Of a DNA stretch of 64,000 bases, positions 16,073-25,242 are shown piece by piece. Location of the stretch: positions 159,622-223,621 of the forward strand of contig NZ_JAAOXD010000009.1 of NCBI RefSeq assembly GCF_014694315.1, read 5' to 3'. Within the stretch, counting starts at the first letter, position 1. Each line of letters begins with the position of its first letter. The notes under the pieces are model-generated. The model saw only the letters and a list, made by a program, of their open reading frames with translations. It had not been told where the DNA came from and made no database searches. This DNA is from Arthrobacter ipis (GTDB taxonomy: Bacteria; Actinomycetota; Actinomycetes; Actinomycetales; Micrococcaceae). A program made the translations under genes and the position numbers.

Positions 16073-18088
16073 TTAAACCTCCGCCGCCGGCGCCGCGAAC
16101 TGCGCCTCGTACAGTCGCGCGTACGCCCCACCCGCCGAAAGCAGGGAAGCATGAGTCCCCTGCTCCACGATCTGGCCGGACTCCATCACCAGGATGAGGT
16201 CGGCGTCGCGAATCGTGGAGAGGCGGTGCGCGATCACGAAACTCGTCCGGTCGGACCGCAGTGCACTCATCGCTTTCTGCACCAGCAGCTCGGTCCGCGT
16301 ATCCACGGAAGAAGTCGCCTCATCCAGGATCAGCACCGACGGCCGGGACAGGAACGCCCGGGCAATCGTCAGCAGCTGCTTCTCGCCGGCCGACACGTTG
16401 GAGCCCTCATCCTCGAGCAGCGTGTCGTACCCCTCCGGCAGGGCACGCACGAACCGGTCCACGTACGTCGCCTGCGCTGCCTCCACAATCTCCGCCTCAG
16501 ACGCCGAGGGCCGGCCATACGCGATATTGTCCCGGATGGTCCCGCCGAACAGCCACGTATCCTGCAGCACCATCCCCATCCGCGAGCGCAGCTCGCGCCG
16601 CGGGACAGAGGTGACGTCCACGCCGTCGAGCGTTATCCGTCCGGCATCCAGCTCGTAGAACCGCATCATCAGGTTCACTAGCGTGGTCTTGCCGGCCCCG
16701 GTGGGGCCCACGATCGCCACTGTCTGCCCCGGTTCCGCCACCAGGCTCAGGTCCGTAATCAGCGGCTTGTCCGGTGAATAGGAGAACGAGACGTTCTCGA
16801 ACACCAGCCGGCCCCGCCCGCCGGAAGCGGCGGCACCTGTAGATTCCGCCGACTGCTCCTCCTCATCCAGCAGCTCGAACACCCGCTCGGCCGACGCCAC
16901 CCCGGACTGCAGCAGGTTGGCCATCGACCCCAGCTGGGCCAACGGCTGGGTGAACTGCCGTGAGTACTGGATGAACGCCTGCACGTCGCCCAGCTGCATC
17001 GCCCCGGACGCCACCTGCAGCGCACCCACCACCGCGACCCCCACGTACACCAGGTTCCCGATGAACGTCAGCGCCGGCATGATCAGGCCGGAAATGAACT
17101 GCGCGCCGAAGCTCGCCTCGAACAGTTCCGCGTTTTTCTGCCGGAACCGTTCCTCCACCTCCCGCTGCCGGCCGAACACCTTCACCAGTGCGTGCCCCGT
17201 GTACGTCTCCTCGATCTGCCCGTTCAGCTCCCCCGTGTGCTTCCACTGCGCCACGAACAGCTTCTGGGAGCGCTTGGCAATCAGCGCCGTCGTCACCAGC
17301 GTCAGCGGCACCGTCACCAGCGCAATCAGCGCCAGCACCGGTGAGAGCAGGAACATCATCACCAGCACGCCCGCCACCGTGAGCAGCGAGGTCACCGCCT
17401 GGGAGATCGACTGCTGCAGGCTCTGCGAGATGTTGTCCACGTCGTTCGTCACCCGGCTGAGCAGCTCCCCGCGCTGGATCGAGTCGAAGTACCGCAGCGG
17501 CAGCCGGTGGATCTTCGCCTCGATCCGCTCCCGCAGCCGGTACACGGTCCGCTGCACCACGCCGTTGAGCAAGTACGCCTGGATCCAGCCGAACGCCGAC
17601 GCCAGCACATACAGCGCCAGCGCCCACAGCAGCACGTTCGCCAGCGCCGCGAAGTCGATCCCCGCGCCGGGCGTCAGCGTCATGGCCCCGATCATGTCCG
17701 CCTGCGCGTTCTGCCCGGACGCCCGCAGCCCGGCAATCACCTGCTCCTTACTCACCCCAGCCGGCAGGTTTTTGGACACCACGCCGGCGAAGATCAGGTT
17801 GGTGCCCTCGCCCAGCAGCCGCGGCCCGGTCACCGAGAACGCCACGCTTACGACGGCGAGCCCAAGTACCAGCGCCAGCCACGCCCGCTCTGGGCGCAGC
17901 TCCCCCAGCAGCCGCCGGGCCGACGGCCCGAAGTTCAGCGCCTTCTCCGCCGGGACGTTCATCCCGGCGAACGGTCCGCCGCGTCCCGGTCCGCCGCTGG
18001 GCCGGGGAATGCGTACGACGTCGGGCCGCCGGGTTCCGGGGGCAGTGCCGGTCTGCTCGGCCCGCTGGGCCCGGCTCGAGGTGCTCAT
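16073..18088 (-). CDS. ABC exporter half-transporter (canonical catalytic site subunit)
   Basis: A 671-residue fused membrane and ATPase subunit. A basic, Gly/Pro-rich extension of about 70 residues precedes six transmembrane helices; the ATPase domain begins near residue 430. Walker A is GPTGAGKTT, Walker B is VLILDEATSSVD with the catalytic Glu present, and the switch histidine is in FVIAHRLSTI. Its signature is NVSAGEKQ instead of LSGGQ. It overlaps the upstream partner by ATGA. Together they form a heterodimer of the TM287/288 or BmrCD type, with one competent and one degenerate site. The helix 4-5 region carries an insertion (about residues 105-140) that may lie outside the membrane. The substrate is unknown; drug or lipid export is likely. 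Confidence 0.88.
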   Translation of the reverse strand: MSTSSRAQRAEQTGTAPGTRRPDVVRIPRPSGGPGRGGPFAGMNVPAEKALNFGPSARRLLGELRPERAWLALVLGLAVVSVAFSVTGPRLLGEGTNLIFAGVVSKNLPAGVSKEQVIAGLRASGQNAQADMIGAMTLTPGAGIDFAALANVLLWALALYVLASAFGWIQAYLLNGVVQRTVYRLRERIEAKIHRLPLRYFDSIQRGELLSRVTNDVDNISQSLQQSISQAVTSLLTVAGVLVMMFLLSPVLALIALVTVPLTLVTTALIAKRSQKLFVAQWKHTGELNGQIEETYTGHALVKVFGRQREVEERFRQKNAELFEASFGAQFISGLIMPALTFIGNLVYVGVAVVGALQVASGAMQLGDVQAFIQYSRQFTQPLAQLGSMANLLQSGVASAERVFELLDEEEQSAESTGAAASGGRGRLVFENVSFSYSPDKPLITDLSLVAEPGQTVAIVGPTGAGKTTLVNLMMRFYELDAGRITLDGVDVTSVPRRELRSRMGMVLQDTWLFGGTIRDNIAYGRPSASEAEIVEAAQATYVDRFVRALPEGYDTLLEDEGSNVSAGEKQLLTIARAFLSRPSVLILDEATSSVDTRTELLVQKAMSALRSDRTSFVIAHRLSTIRDADLILVMESGQIVEQGTHASLLSAGGAYARLYEAQFAAPAAEV

Positions 18089-19848
18089 GCCGCCTCCTCC
18101 GCCGCCAGCTGGGAGGACACGATCTCCCGGTACGTCTCCGAACTCTCCAAAAGCTCACTGTGCGTTCCGCGCCCGACAATCCTGCCGCCGTCGAGCACCA
18201 GAATCTGGTCCGCGTCCACGATGCTGGAGACGCGCTGCGCGATGATCACCAGCGTGGCACCGGCGGTGTCCCGGTGCAGCGCCCGCCGGAGCCTTGCATC
18301 GGTGGCGGTGTCCAGCGAGGAAAACGAGTCGTCAAAGATGTACAGCTCCGGCCGCTTCACCAGTGCCCGGGCGATCGCCAGCCGCTGCCGCTGACCGCCG
18401 GACACGTTGGTGCCGCCCTGCGAGATGGGTGCGTCCAGGCCGCCCTCCATCTCGCGCACAAAGTCCTCGGCCTGGGCGGTGGCCAGCGCGTGCCACAGCT
18501 CCTCCTCGGTGGCATCGGGCTTGCCGTACAGCAGGTTGCTCCGCACGGTCCCGGAGAACAGGTACGGCCGCTGCGGCACCAGCCCGATGTGCCCCCACAG
18601 CAGGTCCGGGTGCAGCTCCCGCACGTCCACGCCGCCCATCATCACCGATCCGGACGTCGCGTCAAAAAGCCGCGGCATGAGGTTCACCAGCGTGGTCTTC
18701 CCCGAGCCCGTGCTGCCGATGACCGCCGTCGTCTGCCCCGCCGGGGCGGTGAAGCTGATGCCGCTCAGGACCGGCCGCTCGGCACCCGGGTAGGCGAATC
18801 CGACGTCGCGCATTTCCAGCTCACCGCGGGCGGTGCGGCTACCGGTGCCCGGGGAAGCGTCGTCGTCGAATACCACCGGGTTCACGGGCGGCCGCACGGA
18901 CGACTCCGTCTCCAGCACCTCCCCGATCCGGTCCGCCGAGACGGCAGCGCGCGGGATCATCACGGCCATGAAGGTGGCCATCATGACGGACATCAGGATC
19001 TGCAGCAGGTAGCTGAGGAACGCCACCAGCGTGCCCACCTGCATGGAGCCGTCCTCGATCCGGAACGACCCGAACCAGATCACCGCGACGCTGGAGACGT
19101 TGAGCACCAGCATCACCACAGGAAACGCGAGCGCCATCAGCCGCCCGGCCCGCAGCGCCGTGTCCGTGACGTCCGAGTTGGCGCCCGCGAACCGCTCGGT
19201 CTCCAGGTCCTCGCGCACGAATGCCCGCACCACCCGGATGCCAGCCAGCTGCTCCCGGAGCACCCTGTTGACGGCGTCGATCCGCAGCTGCATCAGGCGG
19301 AACAGCGGCACCATCCGGCTGATGATCACCCCGACGCCGAGCAGCAGCGCCGGCACGCTCACCGCGATCAGCCAGGACAGCTGGGCATCCTGCCGGACGG
19401 CCATCACCACGCCGCCGATGCTGAGCATGGGCGCAGCCACCATTAGCGTGGCGGACATCAGCACCAGCTGCTGCACCTGCTGGACGTCGTTGGTGGACCG
19501 CGTGATGAGGCTGGCCGGGCCGAACCGGGTGACCTCCTGCTCGGAGAACCCGCCCACCCGGGTGAAGATCGCCCCGCGCAGGTCCCGCCCCATGCCCATC
19601 GCCGCCTTGGCCCCGAAGTACACCGCCGTCACCGCGCACGCGATCTGCAGCAGGGTGATGAACAGCATCAGGCTGCCGACACCCAGGATGTAGCCGGTGT
19701 CCCCCGTTGCCACGCCAAGGTCAATGATGTCCGCGTTCAGGGTGGGGAGATAGAGGGACGCAATGGACTGCGCCAGCTGAAAAACGACGACGGCGATCAG
19801 CAGCCGCCGTTGCGGCTGCAGGTACCGGACAAGAAGCTTCCAAAGCAT
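18085..19848 (-). CDS. ABC exporter half-transporter (degenerate catalytic site subunit)
   Basis: A 587-residue membrane and ATPase subunit, six helices then an ATPase domain from about residue 345. Walker A is GSTGSGKTT and the signature NVSGGQRQR is canonical. Walker B reads LYIFDDSFSSLD, with Asp where the catalytic Glu should be, and the switch position reads IIAQRVSSI with Gln in place of His. So its own Walker motifs build the degenerate site together with the odd NVSAGE signature of the partner, while its good signature completes the partner's competent site. This reciprocal pattern is direct sequence support for a heterodimer. It is first in a two-gene operon. Confidence 0.88.
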   Translation of the reverse strand: MLWKLLVRYLQPQRRLLIAVVVFQLAQSIASLYLPTLNADIIDLGVATGDTGYILGVGSLMLFITLLQIACAVTAVYFGAKAAMGMGRDLRGAIFTRVGGFSEQEVTRFGPASLITRSTNDVQQVQQLVLMSATLMVAAPMLSIGGVVMAVRQDAQLSWLIAVSVPALLLGVGVIISRMVPLFRLMQLRIDAVNRVLREQLAGIRVVRAFVREDLETERFAGANSDVTDTALRAGRLMALAFPVVMLVLNVSSVAVIWFGSFRIEDGSMQVGTLVAFLSYLLQILMSVMMATFMAVMIPRAAVSADRIGEVLETESSVRPPVNPVVFDDDASPGTGSRTARGELEMRDVGFAYPGAERPVLSGISFTAPAGQTTAVIGSTGSGKTTLVNLMPRLFDATSGSVMMGGVDVRELHPDLLWGHIGLVPQRPYLFSGTVRSNLLYGKPDATEEELWHALATAQAEDFVREMEGGLDAPISQGGTNVSGGQRQRLAIARALVKRPELYIFDDSFSSLDTATDARLRRALHRDTAGATLVIIAQRVSSIVDADQILVLDGGRIVGRGTHSELLESSETYREIVSSQLAAEEAA

Positions 19849-19957
19849 GCAGGCCCTCGCAGCAGGTCCTCGAAGTGATCGGAAGGCCAGTTTACGTCCG
19901 GCGGCTTGGGGCAGCCTGTAAGCTGAGGCCGTCGCCGGGAACCCGGAAACACCTCAA

Positions 19958-20002
19958 TTGAACACCGCAAATGAACGCGGCAGTTGAACACCGCGAATGA
20001 AC
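19958..20002. repeat. Short tandem repeat, 26-base period
   Basis: TTGAACACCGCAAATGAAC (19958-19976) recurs with one change as TTGAACACCGCGAATGAAC (19984-20002), and a third degenerate unit (AACGCAAATTGAAG) follows to about 20015. It lies just upstream of the 20018 gene and could be a regulator site or slipped-strand duplication. Confidence 0.6.
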
Positions 20003-20017
20003 AACGCAAATTGAAGA

Positions 20018-20500
20018 ATGGGGACTTCATTGAGCGATCAGCAGTTGGGCTATCGCGAGCCCGGAAAAATTGCGCCAGTAAACATACCGCACCCTGTCCG
20101 GCTCGCGGCCGCCTGCTGGGTGGCCAGCGCCGTGGTGGCCGGCATGATGCCCGTGATCCTGGAGGTGGCAGGCATCGACTTCGGCCAGTCGATCCCGGAC
20201 TGGGCCGTGCCCTATCTCGTGGCCTTTGCCGTCCCGCTCACTGCCCTGCAGGTATTGGCAGCGCAGCATTTGCTGCACGGCGCGCGCTGGGCCCGCATTC
20301 TCCTGACCGTCGCCGCCGCCCTGTCGGCAATAGGCGCACCGGTCGACCTCACCGCTTTGATCCTCGCCGGCCTGGTGCTGACGCTGGCGGGTGCCACGCT
20401 GATGTGGCTGCCCGCGTCCAACCGGTTCTTCCTGCTGCGCCGCGATCCTGCCTATCCGGTACCTGCTGCTGCGGCCAACACGGCGGGGCCACTTTCCTGA
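20018..20500 (+). CDS. Hypothetical four-helix membrane protein
   Basis: A 160-residue protein with about 28 polar N-terminal residues and four hydrophobic segments (about residues 29-49, 65-84, 90-107 and 112-130), then a polar tail. The loop HGARWARILL between helices is typical of small actinobacterial integral membrane proteins of unknown function. The start is uncertain: ATG 20018 has no ribosome-binding site, while the in-frame TTG at 20030 has GGGGA five bases upstream. I keep the longer form. It lies upstream of the PhzF gene by 93 bases on the same strand. Confidence 0.65.
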   Translation: MGTSLSDQQLGYREPGKIAPVNIPHPVRLAAACWVASAVVAGMMPVILEVAGIDFGQSIPDWAVPYLVAFAVPLTALQVLAAQHLLHGARWARILLTVAAALSAIGAPVDLTALILAGLVLTLAGATLMWLPASNRFFLLRRDPAYPVPAAAANTAGPLS

Positions 20501-20593
20501 ATTGGCTCTGGTGCGCAGTGCGGCAGGCTGCCTACCGTAGTTGGGGACTCCACGTGAGTTCCAGCCGACGTTGATTTCCACAGAAAGACCAGC

Positions 20594-21442
20594 ATGCCCG
20601 CCACCGTGAACGAGTACCCCTTCTCGCAGGTCGACGTCTTTGCCCCCGGGCCCAAGCCCGGCAACCCGGTCGGCGTCGTCCATAACGCAGACGGCCTGTC
20701 CGACGAGCAAATGCAAAGTTTCGCCAACTGGACCAACCTTTCGGAAACCACATTCCTGCTGAAGCCGACGCAACCGGAGGCGGACTACCGGCTCCGGATC
20801 TTCACGCCGGCGTCCGAGCTTCCCTTCGCCGGCCACCCGACGCTCGGCTCCGCGCACGCGTGGCTGGAGAACGGCGGCCAACCGCAGCGCCCGGGAGAAC
20901 TCGTGCAGGAATGCGGGGTGGGTCTCGTCAAGATCAGCCAAACGGCCGACGAACAGTTCTTCGAGGCCCCGCCGCTGCGCCGTTCCGGTCCGGTGGAAGA
21001 CGAGGTGCTGGAGCTGGCCATCGCCAGCCTGGGCATCACGCCCGAGCAGGTCCTGGACAGCAACTGGGTGGACAACGGCCCAGGCTGGCTCGGCATCCGG
21101 CTGGCCTCGGCCCGGCAGGTGCTCGACCTGACGCCGGACTTCGTGGCCATGGGGAAGCTGAACGTGGGCGTCATCGGCGCTTACGGGGACGGCGGCCCGG
21201 CGGACTTCGAGGTGCGCGGCTTCGTTCCCGGCCTCGCCGTCCCCGAAGACCCGGTTACGGGCAGCCTGAACGCCGGCCTTGCGCAGTGGCTCATCGGCTC
21301 GGGTGTGGTGGAGGGCGACTACACCGTCAGCCAGGGCACCGTCCTGGGCCGCGACGGCCGGCTGACCATCACCACCGAAGGCGACAGCATCTGGGTGGGC
21401 GGCACCAGCCGCACCGTCATCCGGGGAAGCGTCTCCCTGTAA
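20594..21442 (+). CDS. PhzF-family isomerase
   Basis: A 282-residue protein of the phenazine-biosynthesis PhzF / diaminopimelate-epimerase fold. The catalytic glutamate lies in the NLSETTF motif near residue 51, and the FTPASELPFAGHPTLGSA stretch at about residues 70-87 and GLAVPEDPVTGSLNAGLAQW are family hallmarks. No other phenazine genes are present, so a stand-alone isomerase of unknown substrate is more likely than phenazine synthesis. ATG 20594 is preceded by AGAAAGA. A gap of 339 bases follows. Confidence 0.88.
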   Translation: MPATVNEYPFSQVDVFAPGPKPGNPVGVVHNADGLSDEQMQSFANWTNLSETTFLLKPTQPEADYRLRIFTPASELPFAGHPTLGSAHAWLENGGQPQRPGELVQECGVGLVKISQTADEQFFEAPPLRRSGPVEDEVLELAIASLGITPEQVLDSNWVDNGPGWLGIRLASARQVLDLTPDFVAMGKLNVGVIGAYGDGGPADFEVRGFVPGLAVPEDPVTGSLNAGLAQWLIGSGVVEGDYTVSQGTVLGRDGRLTITTEGDSIWVGGTSRTVIRGSVSL

Positions 21443-21781
21443 TTCCATCCCCGGTTGGGTAAGAACTGCCGGGGACGGGCGGTGCCCCATTGAACCTGCC
21501 CGTCCCAGTCGGTGGTGTCTCTTGGCTGATCTTCATGCGGGTCTCTTGCGGGGCCGCGGCGCTTCTGCACGGCCCCTGGGAATACTGTCCCGCCGCAGGC
21601 TCAAGCCCGGCGCAACATTGCGGCAGGATCGCCGCAAGATCCGGCGGGTGCCGCCGTCGTCGGATCAGGGCTGCCGGCCCGGCTGTGGGCCGGACGGAAC
21701 TGCTAACAACGTGATGTGCGCCTCCAAGCCGCAACGTTGCCCGGCCCCCAGACGTTGGGCAGGGAGACGGAAGGAGGCCAG
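21443..21781. other. Intergenic region, weak hairpin only
   Basis: No supported gene. A hairpin CCGGCCC (21674-21680) / GGGCCGG (21687-21693) could end transcription of the PhzF gene. The last 60 bases lead into the AAGGAGG site of the next gene. Short frames on both strands here have no recognisable product. Confidence 0.4.
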
Positions 21782-22363
21782 ATGCTCATTGTTCTGACTG
21801 GAATCGACGGTTCGGGAAAAACGACGGCGGCCCGTTCCCTGGTTGCGGCGGCCCGTGCGGAGGGCAGCAAGGCACTCTTACTGAGCAACTATGCAGGCCG
21901 GCGGCGCATGTCCCTGCTCAGCGCACGGCTCGGCATCCACCTGCCCGCCCGGCTGGCCGACGCGGCGGAAACCACCATGCGCGTATTCAACGTGCTGGTG
22001 TCCACTGTTCGGGCAACCCGCTTCGAGGGGCTGGTTGTCATGGACCGCCACCTCCACTGCCAGCTGGCGCTGCGCGAGGCAAGGGGCCTGCGCCAGGGAC
22101 GGTTTCTCCCTTGGCTGCTCCGGACTCTGCCGGCCCCGGACCGGGTCCTCCATCTGGACGTGAGCCCCGAAGAGGCGCACCGGCGGATCCTGGCGCGGGG
22201 CACGGACGAGGAGTCCCTGGCCGATCTGACGGCCCTGCGGAACGCGTACCGCGCACTTCCCGAGTACGCGGACATGGTGAAGATCGACGCCGGTGGCAAG
22301 CCTTCCGATGTGCTCGTCCGGCTGATCGACGCGGTCGATTCGCCACGGCAACTCAAGGTTTAG
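21782..22363 (+). CDS. Thymidylate-kinase-like P-loop kinase
   Basis: A 193-residue protein starting at ATG 21782 after a strong GGAAGGAGG site. The P-loop is GIDGSGKTT at residues 7-15, and the switch position is MDRHLHCQLALREARG, where true dTMP kinases have DRYxxS. The C-terminal part has HLDVSPEEAHRRILARG, matching the lid and Arg region of TMP kinases. The fold is clear, but the divergent DR region means the substrate may not be dTMP. Housekeeping tmk is normally elsewhere with holB. A terminator follows at 22461. Confidence 0.75.
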   Translation: MLIVLTGIDGSGKTTAARSLVAAARAEGSKALLLSNYAGRRRMSLLSARLGIHLPARLADAAETTMRVFNVLVSTVRATRFEGLVVMDRHLHCQLALREARGLRQGRFLPWLLRTLPAPDRVLHLDVSPEEAHRRILARGTDEESLADLTALRNAYRALPEYADMVKIDAGGKPSDVLVRLIDAVDSPRQLKV

Positions 22364-22460
22364 TCAAGAATTTACGAAACGGCCGAATACGTCTTCCTGG
22401 AAGTCCATCCGGCTGTACATTAGTGCCAGCTCTCCTCTTTCCCCCCAAATCGGAGCGCTG

Positions 22461-22509
22461 GAAGCCTCCGCGCTGGAGTCCTTTGATTCGCGCGGAGGCT
22501 TCCCCTTTT
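22461..22509 (+). terminator. Rho-independent terminator
   Basis: A perfect 13-base stem (GAAGCCTCCGCGC at 22461-22473, complement at 22490-22502) with a 16-base loop is followed by CCCCTTTT. It lies between the kinase-like gene and the SRPBCC gene. Confidence 0.85.
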
Positions 22510-22633
22510 CCCCACCCAACCACTTCCCGGGCACTGCCTGCTCTGGCCACACTCCGCCGTCGACGATATAGTAAGCAAGCTGATGACTTCGGATTCCGGA
22601 CCATCATCTGTTCACTTCGACGAAGGAGACACT

Positions 22634-23593
22634 ATGAGCACGAGGGTTGAGAAGCGCATTCTGGTGAACGTGCCGGTCAGCACGGCATACAACCAGTGGA
22701 CCCAGTTCGAAGACTTTCCGCACTTCATGGGCGGCGTCAAAAAAGTGACCCAACTCAGCGACGACCGCCTCGAATGGGTCGCCGAGATCGCGGGCGTGAA
22801 GCGCAAGTGGGAGGCGAGGATCCTCGAGCAGCAGCCGGACCAGAAGGTTGCCTGGGCTGCGACCGAGGGTGCCACCAACGCGGGTTCGGTGGAGTTTGAA
22901 GACGTGGGCGGCGGCCAGACCTCCATCAAGCTGTTCATCGACTACGAACCCGAAGGGATCGTGGAGAAGATCGGCGACAAGATGCACGTCGTGGAGCACC
23001 AGGCCGAGTCCGACCTCAAGAGGTTCAAGGCATTCATCGAGGACGAAGGCTACGCCAGCGGCGCCTGGCGTGGCTCGGTCAACGAAGGCGGATCGGTGGG
23101 CACCCCGGGCGTTGAGCACGCGGCCGGCTCGCTCGGCGACAGCGGCAAGGCCGGCGTCTCCGGCAAGATGGCGGCAGCTGCCGGAGTGGCCGCCGCAGCA
23201 GGCGCGGCCGCGGCAGTTGCAGCGAGCGGCAAGGACAAGGACACCGACACTGTGTATGTCGCCGACGAAACCGTCACCCCTGTGGTGCCGGAGTACGCTG
23301 AAACCACAGTCGTCACCGACACGACCGGCGCCCCGGGCTTCGCCGGCGGAACTGCGGCGGACACCGTTTCGGGCGGAGCTTTTGCCGGCGGAACTGCGGC
23401 CGGCACCGGTTCGGCACTGACGGATGAGACCGTCGCCCATCCCTTCGACCAGACCAACGGCCTGATTGACGACGAAGGCGACTCGGATGAAACGGCTGCA
23501 AGCGACACTCGAAGCGCGGCAGACCGGGCCGAACGGGAAGAAGGCGGCCCGGGCACCCTCCCGCCCCTCGGTGGTACTTCCGGCCAGCACTAA
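22634..23593 (+). CDS. SRPBCC-family (polyketide cyclase-like) protein with low-complexity tail
   Basis: A 319-residue protein from ATG 22634 behind GAAGGAGACACT. Residues 1-145 are an SRPBCC lipid-binding fold of the cyclase/dehydrase type, with the typical NQWTQFEDFPHFMGGVKKV near the start. After residue 150 comes an extension: an Ala/Gly-rich stretch at 171-199, an acidic Thr/Val-rich region, an imperfect repeat (FAGGTAADTVSGG then FAGGTAAGTG) and an acidic, charged end. Single-domain relatives are common in actinobacteria beside stress genes; the tail is unusual and probably disordered. No enzyme activity is implied. Confidence 0.8.
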   Translation: MSTRVEKRILVNVPVSTAYNQWTQFEDFPHFMGGVKKVTQLSDDRLEWVAEIAGVKRKWEARILEQQPDQKVAWAATEGATNAGSVEFEDVGGGQTSIKLFIDYEPEGIVEKIGDKMHVVEHQAESDLKRFKAFIEDEGYASGAWRGSVNEGGSVGTPGVEHAAGSLGDSGKAGVSGKMAAAAGVAAAAGAAAAVAASGKDKDTDTVYVADETVTPVVPEYAETTVVTDTTGAPGFAGGTAADTVSGGAFAGGTAAGTGSALTDETVAHPFDQTNGLIDDEGDSDETAASDTRSAADRAEREEGGPGTLPPLGGTSGQH

Positions 23594-23615
23594 CGCCGGC
23601 CTCCACTGAGAACGC

Positions 23616-23653
23616 GGGTGCCGCCGTCGGCCGTTATTTAGACGGCGGCACCC
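23616..23653. terminator. Hairpin after the SRPBCC gene
   Basis: A perfect 13-base stem (GGGTGCCGCCGTC at 23616-23628, complement 23641-23653) with a 12-base AT-rich loop, 23 bases after the SRPBCC stop codon. No T-tract follows. Confidence 0.7.
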
Positions 23654-23665
23654 TGGTTTGAAACC

Positions 23666-23699
23666 AAAAACGACGGCGGGACAACCCGCCGTCGTTTTT
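23666..23699. terminator. Bidirectional terminator, third member of the GACGGCGGG palindrome family
   Basis: A 15-base perfect stem (AAAAACGACGGCGGG at 23666-23680, complement 23685-23699) with the loop ACAA. The A-rich and T-rich ends give a U-tract on either strand. The core is shared with the palindromes at 7116 and 9051. Confidence 0.88.
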
Positions 23700-24003
23700 G
23701 TCCATGCGGCTGCCCTAATGCCCGTCGTGGAACGCTTTATTTTGAGCATTGACCTCTGCCGCCCGCAGTGGCAACGTGGGATTCATCTTCTTCCCCCAGC
23801 GCCGGGGGCATGCACATCTTTACCTTGCCTGACGTGCGCGCCGGACAAGCACAGCCGATACACCAATAGTTACGGCAGCGATATTCCGTGCCCGGACATT
23901 TGTGAGAGCTCTCCAATAATTCTCTCATTCCCGATTAAGTCTTCTCACTGAGGCTTGCCGAACAAACATTTCGTTAAAGAATCGGCAGGCTGTGGGGGCC
24001 CAC
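23700..24003. other. Upstream region of the glycosyltransferase operon
   Basis: A 300-base stretch with lower GC than its neighbours, which fits a promoter for the seven-gene operon that follows. I cannot assign confident -35/-10 boxes, and I see no riboswitch or open frame with a recognisable product. Confidence 0.4.
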
Positions 24004-25242
24004 ATGGAGCACATAAGAATTGTTCTCTATTCACACGACTCGCTGGGTCTCGGTCACGTGCGGCGCAATCTTGCGCTGGCCCACGCCCTGAGTAACCAGT
24101 TGCCCGTCCTGACCGGCCGCGAGGTGACCGGCATCCTCATTTCCGGCACTGTGCTGGCCCCCGGGTTCGACGTTCCGGCGGGATGGGACTGGTTGATCCT
24201 GCCTGGAGTGGACAAGAGCCCTGCCGGCTACCAGCCCCGCAACCTGACCGTGCCCATACAGGACCTCGTCTCGCTCCGGGCCGGCCTGCTCGAGTCGGTG
24301 CTGGACGGTTTCCTTCCCGACCTGGTGGTGGTTGACCGCCACGCCACCGGCATCCATCGCGAACTGGAAACAGCCCTGCGCCGTGCCCGCTCGGCCGGGC
24401 CTGTCCGCACGGTCCTGGGCCTGCGCGAGATCCTGGATACGCCTGAGGCGGCCATGGCCGAATGGGAGAGGGTGGGCGGCGCCTCACTCGTCGAGGCCCT
24501 GTTTGACGCCATCTGGGTCTACGGCGACCCCGCAGTCCATGATCCCGTTTCCGCCGGGGAAATCCCGCCCTCCGTGCAGAAGCTGGTCCGCTACACCGGT
24601 TACCTCGCCGCCGGCAGGCCAGCGGGTCCGGGGGAACCCATCATGCCCGGCCCCTACGTCCTGACCACCCTTGGCGGCGGAGCCGACGGGCACGCGCTGG
24701 CAGCATTGGCATCAGCTGCGGAACTGCCTCCGGGTATCGACCACCTGGTCGTCGCCGGCCCCCAGATGCCGGCGGACCGGCTCGCCGATCTGCGGCGGCG
24801 GGCCATGCCAGGCGTCAGGATTGTCGAAAGGCTCGATGACATGGTGCTCCACCTGCGCGGGGCCCGGGCCATTGTGTCCATGGGCGGCTACAACACCGTC
24901 TGCGAAATCATGAGCACAGACGTCCCCGCCCTGATCGTGCCGCGCACCCATTCGCGGTCCGAGCAACGGATCCGGGCCGCATCCCTGGCCGCGGCGGGAT
25001 TCCTGGAGTATCACGAGATCGGCACGCTCACGCCGGAGATCCTCTCCGGCTGGCTGGCCCGCCGGCTGGGCACCAGGGTGGACAGAAGGCAGGCACAGCT
25101 CAATGGGCTGGTCCGCGTCCCGCAACTGGCGGCCGAACTTCTGCAGCCCGTGCCGCACCGGCCCCTGCTGCGCGCCGCGGCATCGTCGTCGGCATCGCGT
25201 GTGACCGGCAGCCCGGAAGGTGCCGCCCATGCTGCAGTCTGA
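24004..25242 (+). CDS. Glycosyltransferase (MurG/GT28-like), first gene of operon
   Basis: A protein of about 412 residues. The start YSHDSLGLGHVRRNLALAHA is typical of a group of predicted glycosyltransferases with a GT-B fold, and the C-terminal half ends with VSMGGYNTVCEIMSTDVPAL, the nucleotide-sugar donor site seen in GT28 enzymes. A Pro/Ala/Ser-rich tail ends the protein. I choose ATG 24004 with GGGGG upstream; an in-frame GTG at 23992 is the alternative. It is the first gene of a run of seven overlapping genes and overlaps the next start by 14 bases. The acceptor and sugar are unknown. Confidence 0.8.
   Translation: MEHIRIVLYSHDSLGLGHVRRNLALAHALSNQLPVLTGREVTGILISGTVLAPGFDVPAGWDWLILPGVDKSPAGYQPRNLTVPIQDLVSLRAGLLESVLDGFLPDLVVVDRHATGIHRELETALRRARSAGPVRTVLGLREILDTPEAAMAEWERVGGASLVEALFDAIWVYGDPAVHDPVSAGEIPPSVQKLVRYTGYLAAGRPAGPGEPIMPGPYVLTTLGGGADGHALAALASAAELPPGIDHLVVAGPQMPADRLADLRRRAMPGVRIVERLDDMVLHLRGARAIVSMGGYNTVCEIMSTDVPALIVPRTHSRSEQRIRAASLAAAGFLEYHEIGTLTPEILSGWLARRLGTRVDRRQAQLNGLVRVPQLAAELLQPVPHRPLLRAAASSSASRVTGSPEGAAHAAV

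Noticed and set aside
20594..21442. Phenazine biosynthesis locus
   Set aside because: Only a PhzF-fold protein is present; none of the other phenazine genes are near, and lone PhzF homologues are common.
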